Part shown: piece by piece, positions 50,831 to 60,679 of the stretch
Layout of the letters: each line of letters opens with the position of its first letter
Position numbering within the stretch: the first letter of the stretch is position 1
Source of the DNA: Mycolicibacterium duvalii
GTDB taxonomy: Bacteria > Actinomycetota > Actinomycetes > Mycobacteriales > Mycobacteriaceae
DNA: 64,000 nucleotides
Assembly: GCF_010726645.1 (NCBI RefSeq)
Contig: NZ_AP022563.1
Coordinates: 4,154,001-4,218,000, forward strand
Direction: 5' to 3'
Made by a program: the position numbers and the translations under genes
Notes under the pieces: model-generated
Databases searched by the model: none
What the model was told of the DNA's origin: nothing
The model's input: only the letters and a program-made list of their open reading frames with translations

Positions 50831-51951
50831 GCGCCCAGCCGGCTCAACAGATCCGTCAATGCGGCGATGATCTCGTGCGCCGAGGCCGGGGCGTGCTCGC
50901 CGACGAACCGCAGCAGGCCGCCGTCGTCGTCGAACCGGGACGGCCCCCGGCCGGTACGCGCCTCGGTCAGGCCGTCGGTGTAGAGCAGCAGGGTGTCCCC
51001 CGGCCCGAGCACGAAGCGGGTCTCGACGAAGGACGCGTTCGCGGTGATCCCGACGGCCTGTCCGCCCCGGGTGTCGACCTCGCTGACCCGGCCGTCGGCG
51101 TGCATCAGCAGCGCCGGCGGGTGCCCGCCGCTGGCCAGGCGGACCTCGACGCCCTCGTCGGTGAGTTGCAGCGTGCCGACGATCACGGTGGTGAGCACGA
51201 AGCCCTCGTCGATCGCCTGCTGCAGCAGCACCGTGTTCAACGTGTGCAGCACCAGACCCGGGTCGTCGTCGACGACGGCGGCCGCCCGCAACGTGTAGCG
51301 GGTCGACGACGTCAGCATGGCCGCCGACGCACCCTTGTCGACGACGTCACCCATGAAGAAGCCGTACAGGTCCGCGGCGAGCGGGTACAGGTCGTAGAAG
51401 TCACCGGTGACGTCGTCGGCCGCGGCGTGATAGTGCGCCGCGGCGTCCACGCCCGCGGGCGCCGACACCGACGGCGGCAGCAGCGAGCGTTGCAGCGTCG
51501 CCGCGAGTTCCTCGGCGCGCGCCCAGCCCGCCTCGGCGCGGCGCCGCTCCTCCCGCAGCTCGCGCTCGTAGGACCTGCGGCCGCGCGCGTCGTGCAACGC
51601 CATCCGGATCAACGGCTGCGAATCATCCACCGACCCATCGAGGTTCGCGCTGACCAAGACCGGGAGCCGGGTACCGTCCGGGGCCACCAGATCGACGGCC
51701 AGCTCCGAGATGCGCCCGTTGATCTTGAGCAGCGGTGCGAAATGGGTCTCGTAGTGGATGCGCCCGCCGACGCTGAACAATTCGGTGAAGGTACGCCCCA
51801 CCAGGTCGTCGGGCGCAGACCCCATCCAGTCGACCAGCGTGCGATTGACCGCGATGATGCGGCGGTCCCACGTCGCGGTCAGCAGGCCGCACGGCGCCCG
51901 GTCGAAGAACTCCTCGGCGTGCCCGGCCGGGTACGCCCCCGGATCGGTCAC
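50773..51951 (-). CDS. rsbP: PAS-PP2C (SpoIIE-type) serine phosphatase, RsbP-like
   Basis: This 392-residue protein has an N-terminal PAS domain (about residues 10-125; AEEFFDRAPCGLLTATWDRR, AVNRTLVDWMG), a coiled-coil linker rich in Arg and Glu, and a C-terminal PP2C/SpoIIE phosphatase domain. Metal-binding motifs are DVTGDFYDLYPL, FMGDVVDKGASAAML, ASGGHPPAL and LLYTDGLTEARTG. GTG 51951 overlaps the stop of the RsbQ-like hydrolase. In Bacillus subtilis RsbP dephosphorylates the anti-sigma antagonist under energy stress and needs RsbQ; the same pairing here argues for a SigF-activating input. Its target may be a STAS protein. Confidence 0.87.
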   Translation of the reverse strand: MTDPGAYPAGHAEEFFDRAPCGLLTATWDRRIIAVNRTLVDWMGSAPDDLVGRTFTELFSVGGRIHYETHFAPLLKINGRISELAVDLVAPDGTRLPVLVSANLDGSVDDSQPLIRMALHDARGRRSYERELREERRRAEAGWARAEELAATLQRSLLPPSVSAPAGVDAAAHYHAAADDVTGDFYDLYPLAADLYGFFMGDVVDKGASAAMLTSSTRYTLRAAAVVDDDPGLVLHTLNTVLLQQAIDEGFVLTTVIVGTLQLTDEGVEVRLASGGHPPALLMHADGRVSEVDTRGGQAVGITANASFVETRFVLGPGDTLLLYTDGLTEARTGRGPSRFDDDGGLLRFVGEHAPASAHEIIAALTDLLSRLGAYVEDDVALLAFGVPALRR

Positions 51952-52751
51952 CGGGCCCCGTCGACGAACGCGATGATCGCGTCGGCGGTCGCGTCGGGGG
52001 CGCTGACCTGCGGGCAGTGCCCGCTGGTGTCCACGGTGCGAAGGGCGGCACCGGGAATCCGGTCGGCCACGAATGCGCCCACCCCGGCCGGGGCGATCGT
52101 GTCGTGGGCGCATTCCAGCACCAGCGTCGGCACCCGTACGCGAGGCAGGTCGGCGCGGTTGTCGGACAGGAAAGTCGCGCGCGCAAAGACTTTCGCGCAC
52201 GCCGGGTCGGTGCGGCAGAAGCTTTCGGCCAGTTCGTCGGCGAGTTCGGGGCGTTCCGGGACGCCCATGATTGTGGGCGCGATGGCACGCGCCCAACCCA
52301 GATAGTTGCTCTCCAAAGACTCGAGCAGCTCGTCGATGTCGGCTCGGGTGAACCCGCCGCGGTAGTCGCCGTCGTCGAGATAGCGCGGCGACGGCGCCAC
52401 GAGCACCAGCTTGGTGAACGCCCCCGGACGCCGGTTGGCGGCCAGCACACCCATCATCGCCGCCACCGAGTGCCCGACGAAGACCACGTCGCTCAGATGC
52501 AGACCGTCGATGAGATCGAGGACGTCGTCGGCGTAGGCCTCGAGGTCGGAGTAGCGGGTGGCGTCCCAGGCTGCGGGATCGGAACCACCCGAACCCACAT
52601 GGTCGAACAGCACCAGGCGGTAACGCGCCCCGAGCGGGCCCGTGACGCGCCGCCACAGGGTCTGGTCACATCCGAATCCGTGCGCGAGCACCAGCGTCGG
52701 ACCGGTCGGCTGACCGACGATCTCCACGTTGTTGCGGGCCCGCACGTCCAC
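51948..52751 (-). CDS. rsbQ: RsbQ-like alpha/beta-hydrolase
   Basis: This 267-residue protein matches RsbQ strongly, with LAHGFGCDQTLWR, LFDHVGSGGSD, the nucleophile elbow VGHSVAAMMG, a family-typical lid, the catalytic Asp in LECAHDTIAP and the histidine in DTSGHCPQVS. RsbQ-type hydrolases (relatives of the plant D14/KAI2 receptors) sense a small hydrophobic molecule and activate the PAS phosphatase encoded next. The start is GTG 52751, preceded by AAGGAAAG and TATAAG. It overlaps rsbP by 4 nt (GTGA). Confidence 0.9.
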   Translation of the reverse strand: MDVRARNNVEIVGQPTGPTLVLAHGFGCDQTLWRRVTGPLGARYRLVLFDHVGSGGSDPAAWDATRYSDLEAYADDVLDLIDGLHLSDVVFVGHSVAAMMGVLAANRRPGAFTKLVLVAPSPRYLDDGDYRGGFTRADIDELLESLESNYLGWARAIAPTIMGVPERPELADELAESFCRTDPACAKVFARATFLSDNRADLPRVRVPTLVLECAHDTIAPAGVGAFVADRIPGAALRTVDTSGHCPQVSAPDATADAIIAFVDGAR

Positions 52752-52835
52752 GTCTTTCCTTATACAGGCTCACGAGTGCCTCCCGTGGCGCGGTCGGTCG
52801 GGTTTGGGGTGGGGCTGACGGGAAATGTAATCGCC

Positions 52836-53765
52836 GTGAACGAATGGGAGTGCATCGTCGTCGGGGCGGGGGCGGCGGGTCTGTCCGGCGCCCTGGTCCT
52901 CGGCAGGGCGCGGCGACGCACGCTGGTCGTCGATGCCGGCCAGCAGAGCAACCTCGCCGCCACCGGCATCGGCGGCCTGCTCGGCCACGACGGGTTGTCG
53001 CCGGCCGAGCTGTATGCCCGGGGCCGCCGCGAGCTGGCGGCCTACCCCACGGTGGAGTATCGGCGCGGCGTCGCGCTGCGCGGTGAGCCGATCGACGGCG
53101 GGTATGCGCTTGAGCTCGACGACGGGCAGACCGTGCAGGGCCGCCGGATCCTGCTGGCGACCGGGATGCAGTACAACCCGCCGGACCTGCCGGGGCTTGC
53201 CGAGATGTGGGGCACCACCGTCTTCCAGTGCCCGTTCTGTCACGGCTGGGAGGTGCGCGACTCGCGGCTGGCCGCGTTGGCCGCCGGCGAGGAGGGTGTG
53301 CATGCCGCGCTGATGCTGCGCGGCTGGTCCGACGACGTGGTGCTGCTGACCGACGGGCCCGCCGGCCTGGACGGGGATCAGCACCGGCTGCTGGCCGGGG
53401 CCGGGGTGTCAGTGGACGAGCGGCGGGTGACCGAGCTGGTCGGCCGCGACGGCCGACTCTCGGAGGTCGTGTTCACCGACGGTGCTCGGCTGGCCCGGGA
53501 CGGGTTACTGGTGGAGGCTCCGCTGCGTCAGCGTTCGCGGCTGGCCGAGGAACTCGGCGCGGCGTGCACGCCGGGGCCCTTGGCGGTCGACACCATCGGC
53601 GTCGACCCACTGCACCGCACCAGCACGGAGACGGTGTTCGCGGCCGGCGACGTGTGCACCGAACAGCCCTACGTCGCCGGGGCCGCAGCGGCCGGGGCGC
53701 AGGCGGCGATGATCATCGTGCAGAGCCTGCTCGCCGACGAATTCGGGTTGCCCTACCCGCCGTGA
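52836..53765 (+). CDS. Thioredoxin-reductase-like FAD/NAD(P) oxidoreductase
   Basis: This 309-residue protein has IVVGAGAAGLSGALVLGRAR at the N-terminus and a CPFCHG dithiol motif (about residues 132-137) like the active site of low-molecular-weight thioredoxin reductases. FAAGDVCTEQPYVAGAAAAG lies near the C-terminus. The start taken is GTG 52836. No thioredoxin gene is adjacent. It could reduce another disulfide partner. It is divergent from rsbQ and faces the TetR gene at 53797. Confidence 0.83.
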   Translation: MNEWECIVVGAGAAGLSGALVLGRARRRTLVVDAGQQSNLAATGIGGLLGHDGLSPAELYARGRRELAAYPTVEYRRGVALRGEPIDGGYALELDDGQTVQGRRILLATGMQYNPPDLPGLAEMWGTTVFQCPFCHGWEVRDSRLAALAAGEEGVHAALMLRGWSDDVVLLTDGPAGLDGDQHRLLAGAGVSVDERRVTELVGRDGRLSEVVFTDGARLARDGLLVEAPLRQRSRLAEELGAACTPGPLAVDTIGVDPLHRTSTETVFAAGDVCTEQPYVAGAAAAGAQAAMIIVQSLLADEFGLPYPP

Positions 53766-53796
53766 GGAGTCATCCCGCGCGTCGAATGCGCGGTGT

Positions 53797-54411
53797 TCAC
53801 ACCAGCAGCGCGCGCAGCAGATAACGGTCGACGAACCTGCGGTGGGCCGACGGTGCTCGGTGCCGCCACTGACTGCTCAGCAGAAACGAGGTGGTCGCCG
53901 ATATCCACTGCATCGTTTCGCGCAGGTCGAGATCGGGATGGAGCTGGCCGTCGCGCTTCCATTGCGTGAACAGCGGTCCCACGTGGCCGGCCAGCACGGC
54001 CGTGATCGCGTCGGTGCCCTCGTCGAGCACCGAGATCAGCGTGCCCCGGTCACCGGAATACAACGCCAGGTTCACCGGGTCCCCGTCGACCGCGGTCACC
54101 GGGTGCAGCACCAACTCGCGGATGCTTGCGGCGGCGTCGCGGGGCCGGCGTAGTCCGGCCACCCACCGTGCCGCAGCGCGGTCGATGCGCCGCAGTACCA
54201 GTGCGAGCAGCAGGTCGTCGCGGGTGGCGTAATAGCGGTAGAGCGTCGAGCGGGCGACCGCGGCCTCGTCGGCGACCTCGACCATCCGGATCTGCGTATC
54301 CCCGCGCTGAGCAATGCACCTCTCGCCGGCGTCGAGCAGCTTGTGCCTGGCCTGTTCGTCATCGGTGGCGGCACCCTCACCGCCCCACCGTCGACCCGCC
54401 GGCGTGGTCAC
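53797..54411 (-). CDS. TetR family transcriptional regulator
   Basis: This 204-residue regulator has an N-terminal HTH (about residues 22-68; RMVEVADEAAVARSTLYRYYATRDDLLLAL). The start is GTG 54411. It is divergent from the LysE-family exporter gene at 54595, and a perfect 7-nt-arm palindrome lies in the 183-bp gap, so it probably controls that exporter. The ligand is unknown. Confidence 0.82.
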   Translation of the reverse strand: MTTPAGRRWGGEGAATDDEQARHKLLDAGERCIAQRGDTQIRMVEVADEAAVARSTLYRYYATRDDLLLALVLRRIDRAAARWVAGLRRPRDAAASIRELVLHPVTAVDGDPVNLALYSGDRGTLISVLDEGTDAITAVLAGHVGPLFTQWKRDGQLHPDLDLRETMQWISATTSFLLSSQWRHRAPSAHRRFVDRYLLRALLV

Positions 54412-54521
54412 AGATCGCCGCGCGCGGGAGTGGTCACCACCGCGAACTTACCGACCGCCGCAGCCGTGATCGGACACTTTGTCCAGGTTGTCCTGACTCA
54501 CCCGACGTTGCCCCGAAACCT

Positions 54522-54540
54522 GCATTAGAAGCGCTAATGC
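54522..54540. promoter_or_regulatory. Operator-like palindrome between TetR and lysE-type gene
   Basis: GCATTAG-AAGCG-CTAATGC has perfect 7-nt arms. It lies 43 nt before the exporter's -10 element, within the AT-rich part of the divergent promoter region. Confidence 0.55.
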
Positions 54541-54582
54541 GTATGAAGGATAATTAGCTTTTCTGATCACTCAGCGGACGCC

Positions 54583-54588
54583 TAGCGT
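54583..54588 (+). promoter_or_regulatory. -10 element for leaderless LysE-type gene
   Basis: TAGCGT lies exactly 6 nt before GTG 54595, and no Shine-Dalgarno is present. Confidence 0.5.
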
Positions 54589-54594
54589 GGACGC

Positions 54595-55203
54595 GTGCTC
54601 ACCGCCTCGCTCCCACTGGCCAGTGGCTTCGCCACCTCGCTGGCGTTGATCGCGGCGATCGGCGCGCAGAACGCCTTCGTGCTGCGACAGGGGATCCGCG
54701 GCGAGCACGTCGTCCCGGTGGTCACCACATGCGCCGTTTCTGATCTTGTTCTGATCTTCGCCGGGATTGCTGGATTCGGCGCGTTGGTGACCACGCACCC
54801 GGGGATCGTCAGCGTCGCCGAGTACGGTGGGGCCGCGTTTCTCACCGGGTACGGGATCCTCGCGGCGCGGCGCGCGCTGCGGCCCAGCACGCTCACACCT
54901 GCCGACGCCGCGCCCGCGCGGCTGGCCGCCGTCCTGGCCACCTGCCTGGCCCTGACGTTTCTCAATCCGCACGTCTACCTGGACACCGTCGTCCTGCTCG
55001 GCATGCTGGCCGGCGAGCACGGCGATAGTCGGTGGCTGTTCGGCCTGGGTGCGGTCACCGCGAGTGCGGTCTGGTTCACCACCCTCGGCTTCGGCGCAAC
55101 CCGCTTGCGCAGGCACTTCGCGGCGCCGGGTACCTGGCGCGTCCTCGACGGCGCCATCGCTGTCACCATGGTGGCGCTGGCTGCTTTGCTGGTTCTGCGC
55201 TGA
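54595..55203 (+). CDS. LysE/ArgO-family amino acid exporter
   Basis: This 202-residue inner-membrane protein with about six hydrophobic helices belongs to the LysE/ArgO basic-amino-acid exporter family. The signature [20 protein letters not shown] is followed by [17 protein letters not shown]. It would export lysine or arginine. In M. tuberculosis the lysE-type gene (Rv1986) is divergent from lysG (Rv1985c); here the divergent neighbour is a TetR gene and the lysG homologue is about 35 kb away. Leaderless start at GTG. Confidence 0.87.
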   Translation: MLTASLPLASGFATSLALIAAIGAQNAFVLRQGIRGEHVVPVVTTCAVSDLVLIFAGIAGFGALVTTHPGIVSVAEYGGAAFLTGYGILAARRALRPSTLTPADAAPARLAAVLATCLALTFLNPHVYLDTVVLLGMLAGEHGDSRWLFGLGAVTASAVWFTTLGFGATRLRRHFAAPGTWRVLDGAIAVTMVALAALLVLR

Positions 55204-55274
55204 GATGTGACTTTCTAATGTCGGTATCGTCAATATCCCCGTCCTCGGGTCCGCTGTGATCCACAATCCCGGCT

Positions 55275-55913
55275 ATGCCCGACGTATCCGCCGACAATCT
55301 GGGACTGCGGGAGCGCAAGAAGCGCCGCACCCGGGAGGCCGTGCGCTCAGCGGCATTTCGGCTCTTCGAGCGCAACGGGTACGCCAACACCACCGTCGAG
55401 CAGATCGCCCAGGCCTCCGACGTCTCCCCGCGCACCTTCTTCCGCTACTTTCCGAACAAGGCCGCGTTGCTGATCCCCGATCATCTGATGGAGCCGGTCG
55501 TCGATCTGTTCCTGGCCGCGCCCGCCGAGCTCTCGCCGTTCGCGGCGTACCGGTATGCACTGCAGCGGGTGTTCAGCGGCATCGCCGGCCACGAATGGTC
55601 CGACGAGATCTCGCGCCAGCAGCTGCTCTACACCCTGCCCGAGGCGGCGGGTGCGCTCTACAACGAGTACATCCACGTCATCACGGTGATCACCGGGGCA
55701 CTGGCACAGCGACTGGATCGCCCGGTCGACGACCCCCAGCTGCGCATCGCCGCCGGGGCGATGACCGGCGTGATGATGGCCGCCCTGCACGACACCCCGA
55801 TGTCGCCCGAGCTGTTGTTCGACGGCCTGGACTTCCTTGACGCCGGCCTGCCCTTGCGTGCCGCCGGAACCGAAACCCGGCACGTCGAGTCGACAGGCAC
55901 TATCCTGCGCTGA
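55275..55913 (+). CDS. TetR family transcriptional regulator
   Basis: This 212-residue regulator has a TetR HTH (about residues 16-65; AAFRLFERNGYANTTVEQIA, QASDVSPRTFFRYFPNKAAL), a typical mycobacterial TetR N-terminus with GLRERKKRRTREAV. CACAAT lies 7 nt upstream of the ATG, suggesting a leaderless start. It follows the LysE-type gene by 71 nt on the same strand. The next gene begins on its stop codon (TGATG). The target is unknown. Confidence 0.83.
   Translation: MPDVSADNLGLRERKKRRTREAVRSAAFRLFERNGYANTTVEQIAQASDVSPRTFFRYFPNKAALLIPDHLMEPVVDLFLAAPAELSPFAAYRYALQRVFSGIAGHEWSDEISRQQLLYTLPEAAGALYNEYIHVITVITGALAQRLDRPVDDPQLRIAAGAMTGVMMAALHDTPMSPELLFDGLDFLDAGLPLRAAGTETRHVESTGTILR
55901..55906 (+). 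promoter_or_regulatory. -10 element inside the TetR 3' end
   Basis: TATCCT lies exactly 6 nt before ATG 55913 and within the last codons of the TetR gene. It would give the proline-rich protein its own leaderless transcript. Confidence 0.45.
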
Positions 55914-56419
55914 TGGTGAAACCCGCCGGCGCCGCCGCCCTGACCCGGCTGGCCGCCACGACCGGAACGCTCGCGGCGCTGGCGGTCGGCGCCGCCGCGG
56001 CGGCCGCAGCGCAACCCGCGCCCGCCCCGGTGCCGCCCGGCCCTCCCGGCGAGGTACCGGCGGCTCCCGAGGCCGCCCCGGTCTTCGCGTACACGCCAGT
56101 GGCCCCGGGCGAGGTGCCCCCGCCCGCGCCGCCCCCGGTCGGTGCGCCCTACATCCCGCCGGTGCCGAACGCGAACTTCGGCAACACCGGACAACTCGAC
56201 TTCCTGCGGGAACTGTGGAACATGCGCAACTCCGCGGAGTTCTTCCAGTCCATGGGCCCCGGCACGATGGACCCGGCGACCTGGGTGCCGCCGGCCCCGT
56301 ACGGATCGCCGCCACCGGCCGCTTCACCGCCACCGCCGCCCGGCGCTCCGCCGGCCCCGGCCCCGGCCCCACCGCCGGTGTGGCCGCCCGCGGGCATGGT
56401 GCCCGGCCCGACCCCGTAG
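55913..56419 (+). CDS. Proline/alanine-rich secreted protein
   Basis: This 168-residue protein has a signal peptide (about residues 1-33; LTRLAATTGTLAALAVGAAA) and a mature part that is mostly Pro, Ala and Gly. One more ordered central segment, FGNTGQLDFLRELWNMRNSA, could be an amphipathic helix. It resembles mycobacterial proline-rich exported proteins of the cell wall. It overlaps the TetR stop by one base. Function unknown. Confidence 0.75.
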   Translation: MVKPAGAAALTRLAATTGTLAALAVGAAAAAAAQPAPAPVPPGPPGEVPAAPEAAPVFAYTPVAPGEVPPPAPPPVGAPYIPPVPNANFGNTGQLDFLRELWNMRNSAEFFQSMGPGTMDPATWVPPAPYGSPPPAASPPPPPGAPPAPAPAPPPVWPPAGMVPGPTP

Positions 56420-56455
56420 CGCTTCCTCGGCCGACCCGCGCCGCAGTGGGGCTGA

Positions 56456-56461
56456 TCTAAT
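56456..56461 (+). promoter_or_regulatory. -10 element for leaderless transporter gene
   Basis: TCTAAT lies 6 nt before GTG 56468, with no Shine-Dalgarno. Confidence 0.45.
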
Positions 56462-56467
56462 GGGCGC

Positions 56468-57148
56468 GTGACCGAACTGACCGACACCGCGGACCGGCAC
56501 GCCGCGTTCGCCCGGGTGGGCTCGGCCTACTATCCGGTGCTGGTCGCGGTGTTCACCGCGTTGGTGATCATCTCCAACGTCACCGCGACCAAAGGCGTCG
56601 CGTTCGGACCGATCATCACCGACGGCGGGTTCATCGTCTTCCCGCTGACCTACGTGATCGGCGACGTGTTGAGTGAGGTGTACGGCTTCCGCGCCGCCCG
56701 GCGCGCCATCTTCACCGGCTTCGCGATGAACGCCCTTGCCGCACTGGCCTTCTGGATCACGATTTATCTTCCCGCCGCCGACTTCTATGTCAACCAGGAA
56801 CACTTCGAGAACGTCGTCGGCGCCTACACGCAGCTGATCGTCGCCGGACTGGCCGGGTTCCTGGTCGGGCAGACCCTCAACGCGTGGACGATGGTGCGGA
56901 TCAAGGAACGGACGCTGGAGAAGCACCTGTGGGCGCGGCTGATCGGTTCCACGTTCGTCGGCCAGTTCGGGGACACGCTGGTGTTCTGCGCCATCGCCGC
57001 CGGAGCGATCGGCATCACCAGCTTCGCCGACTTCGTCGTCTACGCGGCGCTGGGCTGGCTGTACAAGACGGCCATCGAGGTCCTCGTGCTGCCGGTGACC
57101 TATCGGGTGATCGCGGTCATCAAACGCCGCGAACCGACCTACGCGTGA
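56468..57148 (+). CDS. Queuosine precursor transporter (YhhQ/QPTR family)
   Basis: This 226-residue membrane protein with about six hydrophobic helices has the YhhQ (DUF165) signatures ALVIISNVTATKGV, FPLTYVIGDVLSEVYGFRAA, GSTFVGQFGDTLVF and YKTAIEVLVLPVTY. It would import preQ0, preQ1 or queuine for tRNA queuosine salvage. No queuosine enzymes or preQ1 riboswitch are visible nearby. GTG start behind a -10 element 6 nt upstream. Confidence 0.88.
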   Translation: MTELTDTADRHAAFARVGSAYYPVLVAVFTALVIISNVTATKGVAFGPIITDGGFIVFPLTYVIGDVLSEVYGFRAARRAIFTGFAMNALAALAFWITIYLPAADFYVNQEHFENVVGAYTQLIVAGLAGFLVGQTLNAWTMVRIKERTLEKHLWARLIGSTFVGQFGDTLVFCAIAAGAIGITSFADFVVYAALGWLYKTAIEVLVLPVTYRVIAVIKRREPTYA

Positions 57149-57225
57149 GAGCCCACCCGAGTTTGAGCCTTCGGTAAGGCCGCTCTGGCAAGGCTCTTAG
57201 AGCTGGTCAACGCACATTTCGGCGG

Positions 57226-57245
57226 AAGCTACCCGAGGGTAGCTT
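57226..57245. promoter_or_regulatory. Perfect palindrome overlapping the pxpB -10
   Basis: AAGCTACCC-GA-GGGTAGCTT has perfect 9-nt arms and ends 6 nt before ATG 57252. It covers the TAGCTT -10 element (57240-57245). A repressor bound here would block initiation of pxpB-pxpC. Confidence 0.6.
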
Positions 57246-57251
57246 TGACAG

Positions 57252-57922
57252 ATGAGCGTGACTGCAGACGCGATGCACCCCATGCGCACCGGGGGCGCCA
57301 TCCGCGATTACGGTGATCGGGCGCTGCTCCTCGAATTCGCCGGCACCGCCGAGGTGCTGGCCTTCCACGACGCGCTGCGGGCGGCCGACCTGCCCGGGGT
57401 GGTCGACATCGTGCCGGCGGCGCGCACCATCCTGGTCAAACTCGCCGGTGGCCGGTACCTGGCCCCGACCCGGCAGCGGCTGGCCCGCGTCACCCCGACG
57501 CCTGCGGCCGACGCGGCGGCCCCACCGGAGCGCGCCGACGTCGTCCTCGACGTCTGTTACGACGGGGCCGATCTCGACGACGTGGCCCGCCTGACCGGGC
57601 TGAGCCCGCAGGAGGTCGTCGCCGCCCACACCGGCCGGCCCTGGCGGGTCGGCTTCAGCGGTTTCGCACCGGGGTTCGCCTACCTTGTGGGCGGAGACGA
57701 ACGCCTCGCCGTCCCGCGCCGGGCCGAGCCCCGGACCAAGGTGCCCGTCGGCTCGGTCGGCGTGGCCGGCGAGTTCAGCGGTGTCTACCCCCGGGAATCC
57801 CCGGGCGGTTGGCAGTTGATCGGCCGTACGTCAGCGGTGTTGTGGGACGTCGACCGCGCAAGCCCTGCACTGCTCACCCCTGGGATGTGGGTGCAGTTCC
57901 GCGCGGTGGACGGAGGCCCGCG

Positions 57923-57926
<4 letters not shown>
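57252..57926 (+). CDS. pxpB: 5-oxoprolinase subunit PxpB (KipI-like)
   Basis: This 224-residue protein has the KipI/allophanate-hydrolase-subunit-1 fold, with [13 protein letters not shown] at the start, [50 protein letters not shown] and [23 protein letters not shown] (spanning two motifs). In bacteria PxpABC hydrolyses 5-oxoproline to glutamate with ATP. Its stop overlaps the pxpC start (ATGA). pxpA is not visible in this window. I recall equivalent M. tuberculosis genes as Rv0264c/Rv0263c. Confidence 0.88.
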
Positions 57927-59420
<1,494 letters not shown>

Positions 59421-59523
59421 CCTCACCACTGCGGCCACCCGTCGGTGAGCGGAAATTCACGGCCTGAGCGGCGACGATACGGCCGGGCAATGACCGGTTA
59501 ATCAAGCCGAAACACGCGGTGCA

Positions 59524-59529
59524 TAGACA
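59524..59529 (+). promoter_or_regulatory. -10 element for leaderless nnaR gene
   Basis: TAGACA lies 7 nt before ATG 59537, supporting that ATG over the upstream in-frame GTG at 59519. Confidence 0.45.
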
Positions 59530-59536
59530 AGTGGGC

Positions 59537-60679
59537 ATGAGTGAGCCGGAATGGGCGCCGCTCACCGGGTTTCGAGTCGCGGTGACGTCGGCGCGGCGTG
59601 CCGACGAACTGGCGGCACTGCTGCGCCGCCGCGGCGCGAGCGTGACCGGTGCGGCGGCGATCGAGATGGTGCCGTTGCCCGATGACGACGAACTGCGCCA
59701 ACACACGCATGCACTGATCGACGAGCCGCCGGACATCGTGGTCGCGACCACGGGCATCGGACTGCGCGGCTGGATGGCCGCTGCCGACGGCTGGGGGATG
59801 GCCACGGAGCTCACTGCTGCGCTGGGCCGGGCGCGCATCGTCTCGCGCGGTCCCAAAGCCACCGGCGCGCTGCGGGCGGCCGGACTGCCCGAGGAGTGGT
59901 CCCCGGAGTCGGAGTCCTCCCGCGAGGTGTTGCACTACCTGCTCGAGGGCGGCATCGCCGGCGCCCGGATCGCGGTCCAGTTGCACGGCGCCACCGACGA
60001 CTGGGACCCGTTTCCGGAGTTCCTCGACGAATTGCGTTCCGCGGGAGCGTATGTCGTGCCCATCCGGGTCTACCGCTGGCATCCGGCACCACGCAACGGC
60101 GAGTTCGACCAACTGGTCGCCGGGATCGCGGAGGAGAAGTTCGACGCGGTCAGCTTCACCTCCGCGCCGGCGGTCGCCTCGGTGCTGATGCGGGCCACCG
60201 AGATGGGTCTGGAGGCTGCGGTCCTGTCCGCGCTGCGCACCAGCGTGCACGCGATGTGCGTGGGTCCGGTCACCGCGCGTCCGCTGGTGCGCCTCGGTGT
60301 GCCGACGTCGGCGCCGGAGCGGATGCGCCTGGGCGCGTTGGCCCGCCACATCACCGACGAGCTTCCGCTGCTGCAGTCGCGCACCATCCGGGTAGCGGGT
60401 CACCTGCTGGAGATCCGCGGCACCTGCGTGCTCGTCGACGGCGCCGTGCGGTCGATGTCGCCGGCGGCGATGGCCACCATGCGCGCGCTGGCGCACCGCC
60501 CGGGCGCGGTGGTGTCGCGGACCGATCTGCTGCGGGCGCTGCCCGGCAGCGGCACCGACACCCACGCGGTGGAGACCGCGGTGCTGCGGTTGCGAAGTGC
60601 GTTGGGGGACAAGAAGATGGTGGCCACCGTGGTGAAGCGGGGCTACCGGCTGCCCGTCGACGAGGCGTGCGCGTCATGA
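59537..60679 (+). CDS. nnaR: NnaR-type regulator: HemD-like domain fused to a winged-helix DNA-binding domain
   Basis: From ATG 59537 this is about 380 residues. An N-terminal uroporphyrinogen-III-synthase-like domain (about residues 1-260; GFRVAVTSARRADELAALLR, VVATTGIGLRGWM) is followed by a C-terminal OmpR-type winged helix (about 290-380; VVSRTDLLRALPGSGTDTHAVE, VATVVKRGYRLP). This matches Rv0260c and NnaR, an activator of nitrate/nitrite assimilation genes in Mycobacterium and Streptomyces. Context fits: the sirohydrochlorin chelatase follows with an ATGA overlap and nirBD lie close by. Whether the HemD domain is still catalytic or senses an intermediate is not clear. Confidence 0.83.
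   Translation: MSEPEWAPLTGFRVAVTSARRADELAALLRRRGASVTGAAAIEMVPLPDDDELRQHTHALIDEPPDIVVATTGIGLRGWMAAADGWGMATELTAALGRARIVSRGPKATGALRAAGLPEEWSPESESSREVLHYLLEGGIAGARIAVQLHGATDDWDPFPEFLDELRSAGAYVVPIRVYRWHPAPRNGEFDQLVAGIAEEKFDAVSFTSAPAVASVLMRATEMGLEAAVLSALRTSVHAMCVGPVTARPLVRLGVPTSAPERMRLGALARHITDELPLLQSRTIRVAGHLLEIRGTCVLVDGAVRSMSPAAMATMRALAHRPGAVVSRTDLLRALPGSGTDTHAVETAVLRLRSALGDKKMVATVVKRGYRLPVDEACAS

Noticed and set aside
57165-57196. GAGCCTT / AAGGCTC inverted repeat after the queuosine transporter, as a terminator
   Set aside because: The 7-nt arms are separated by 18 nt and no T-run follows; an internal CCTT/AAGG hairpin is only 4 nt. The evidence is too weak to call a terminator.
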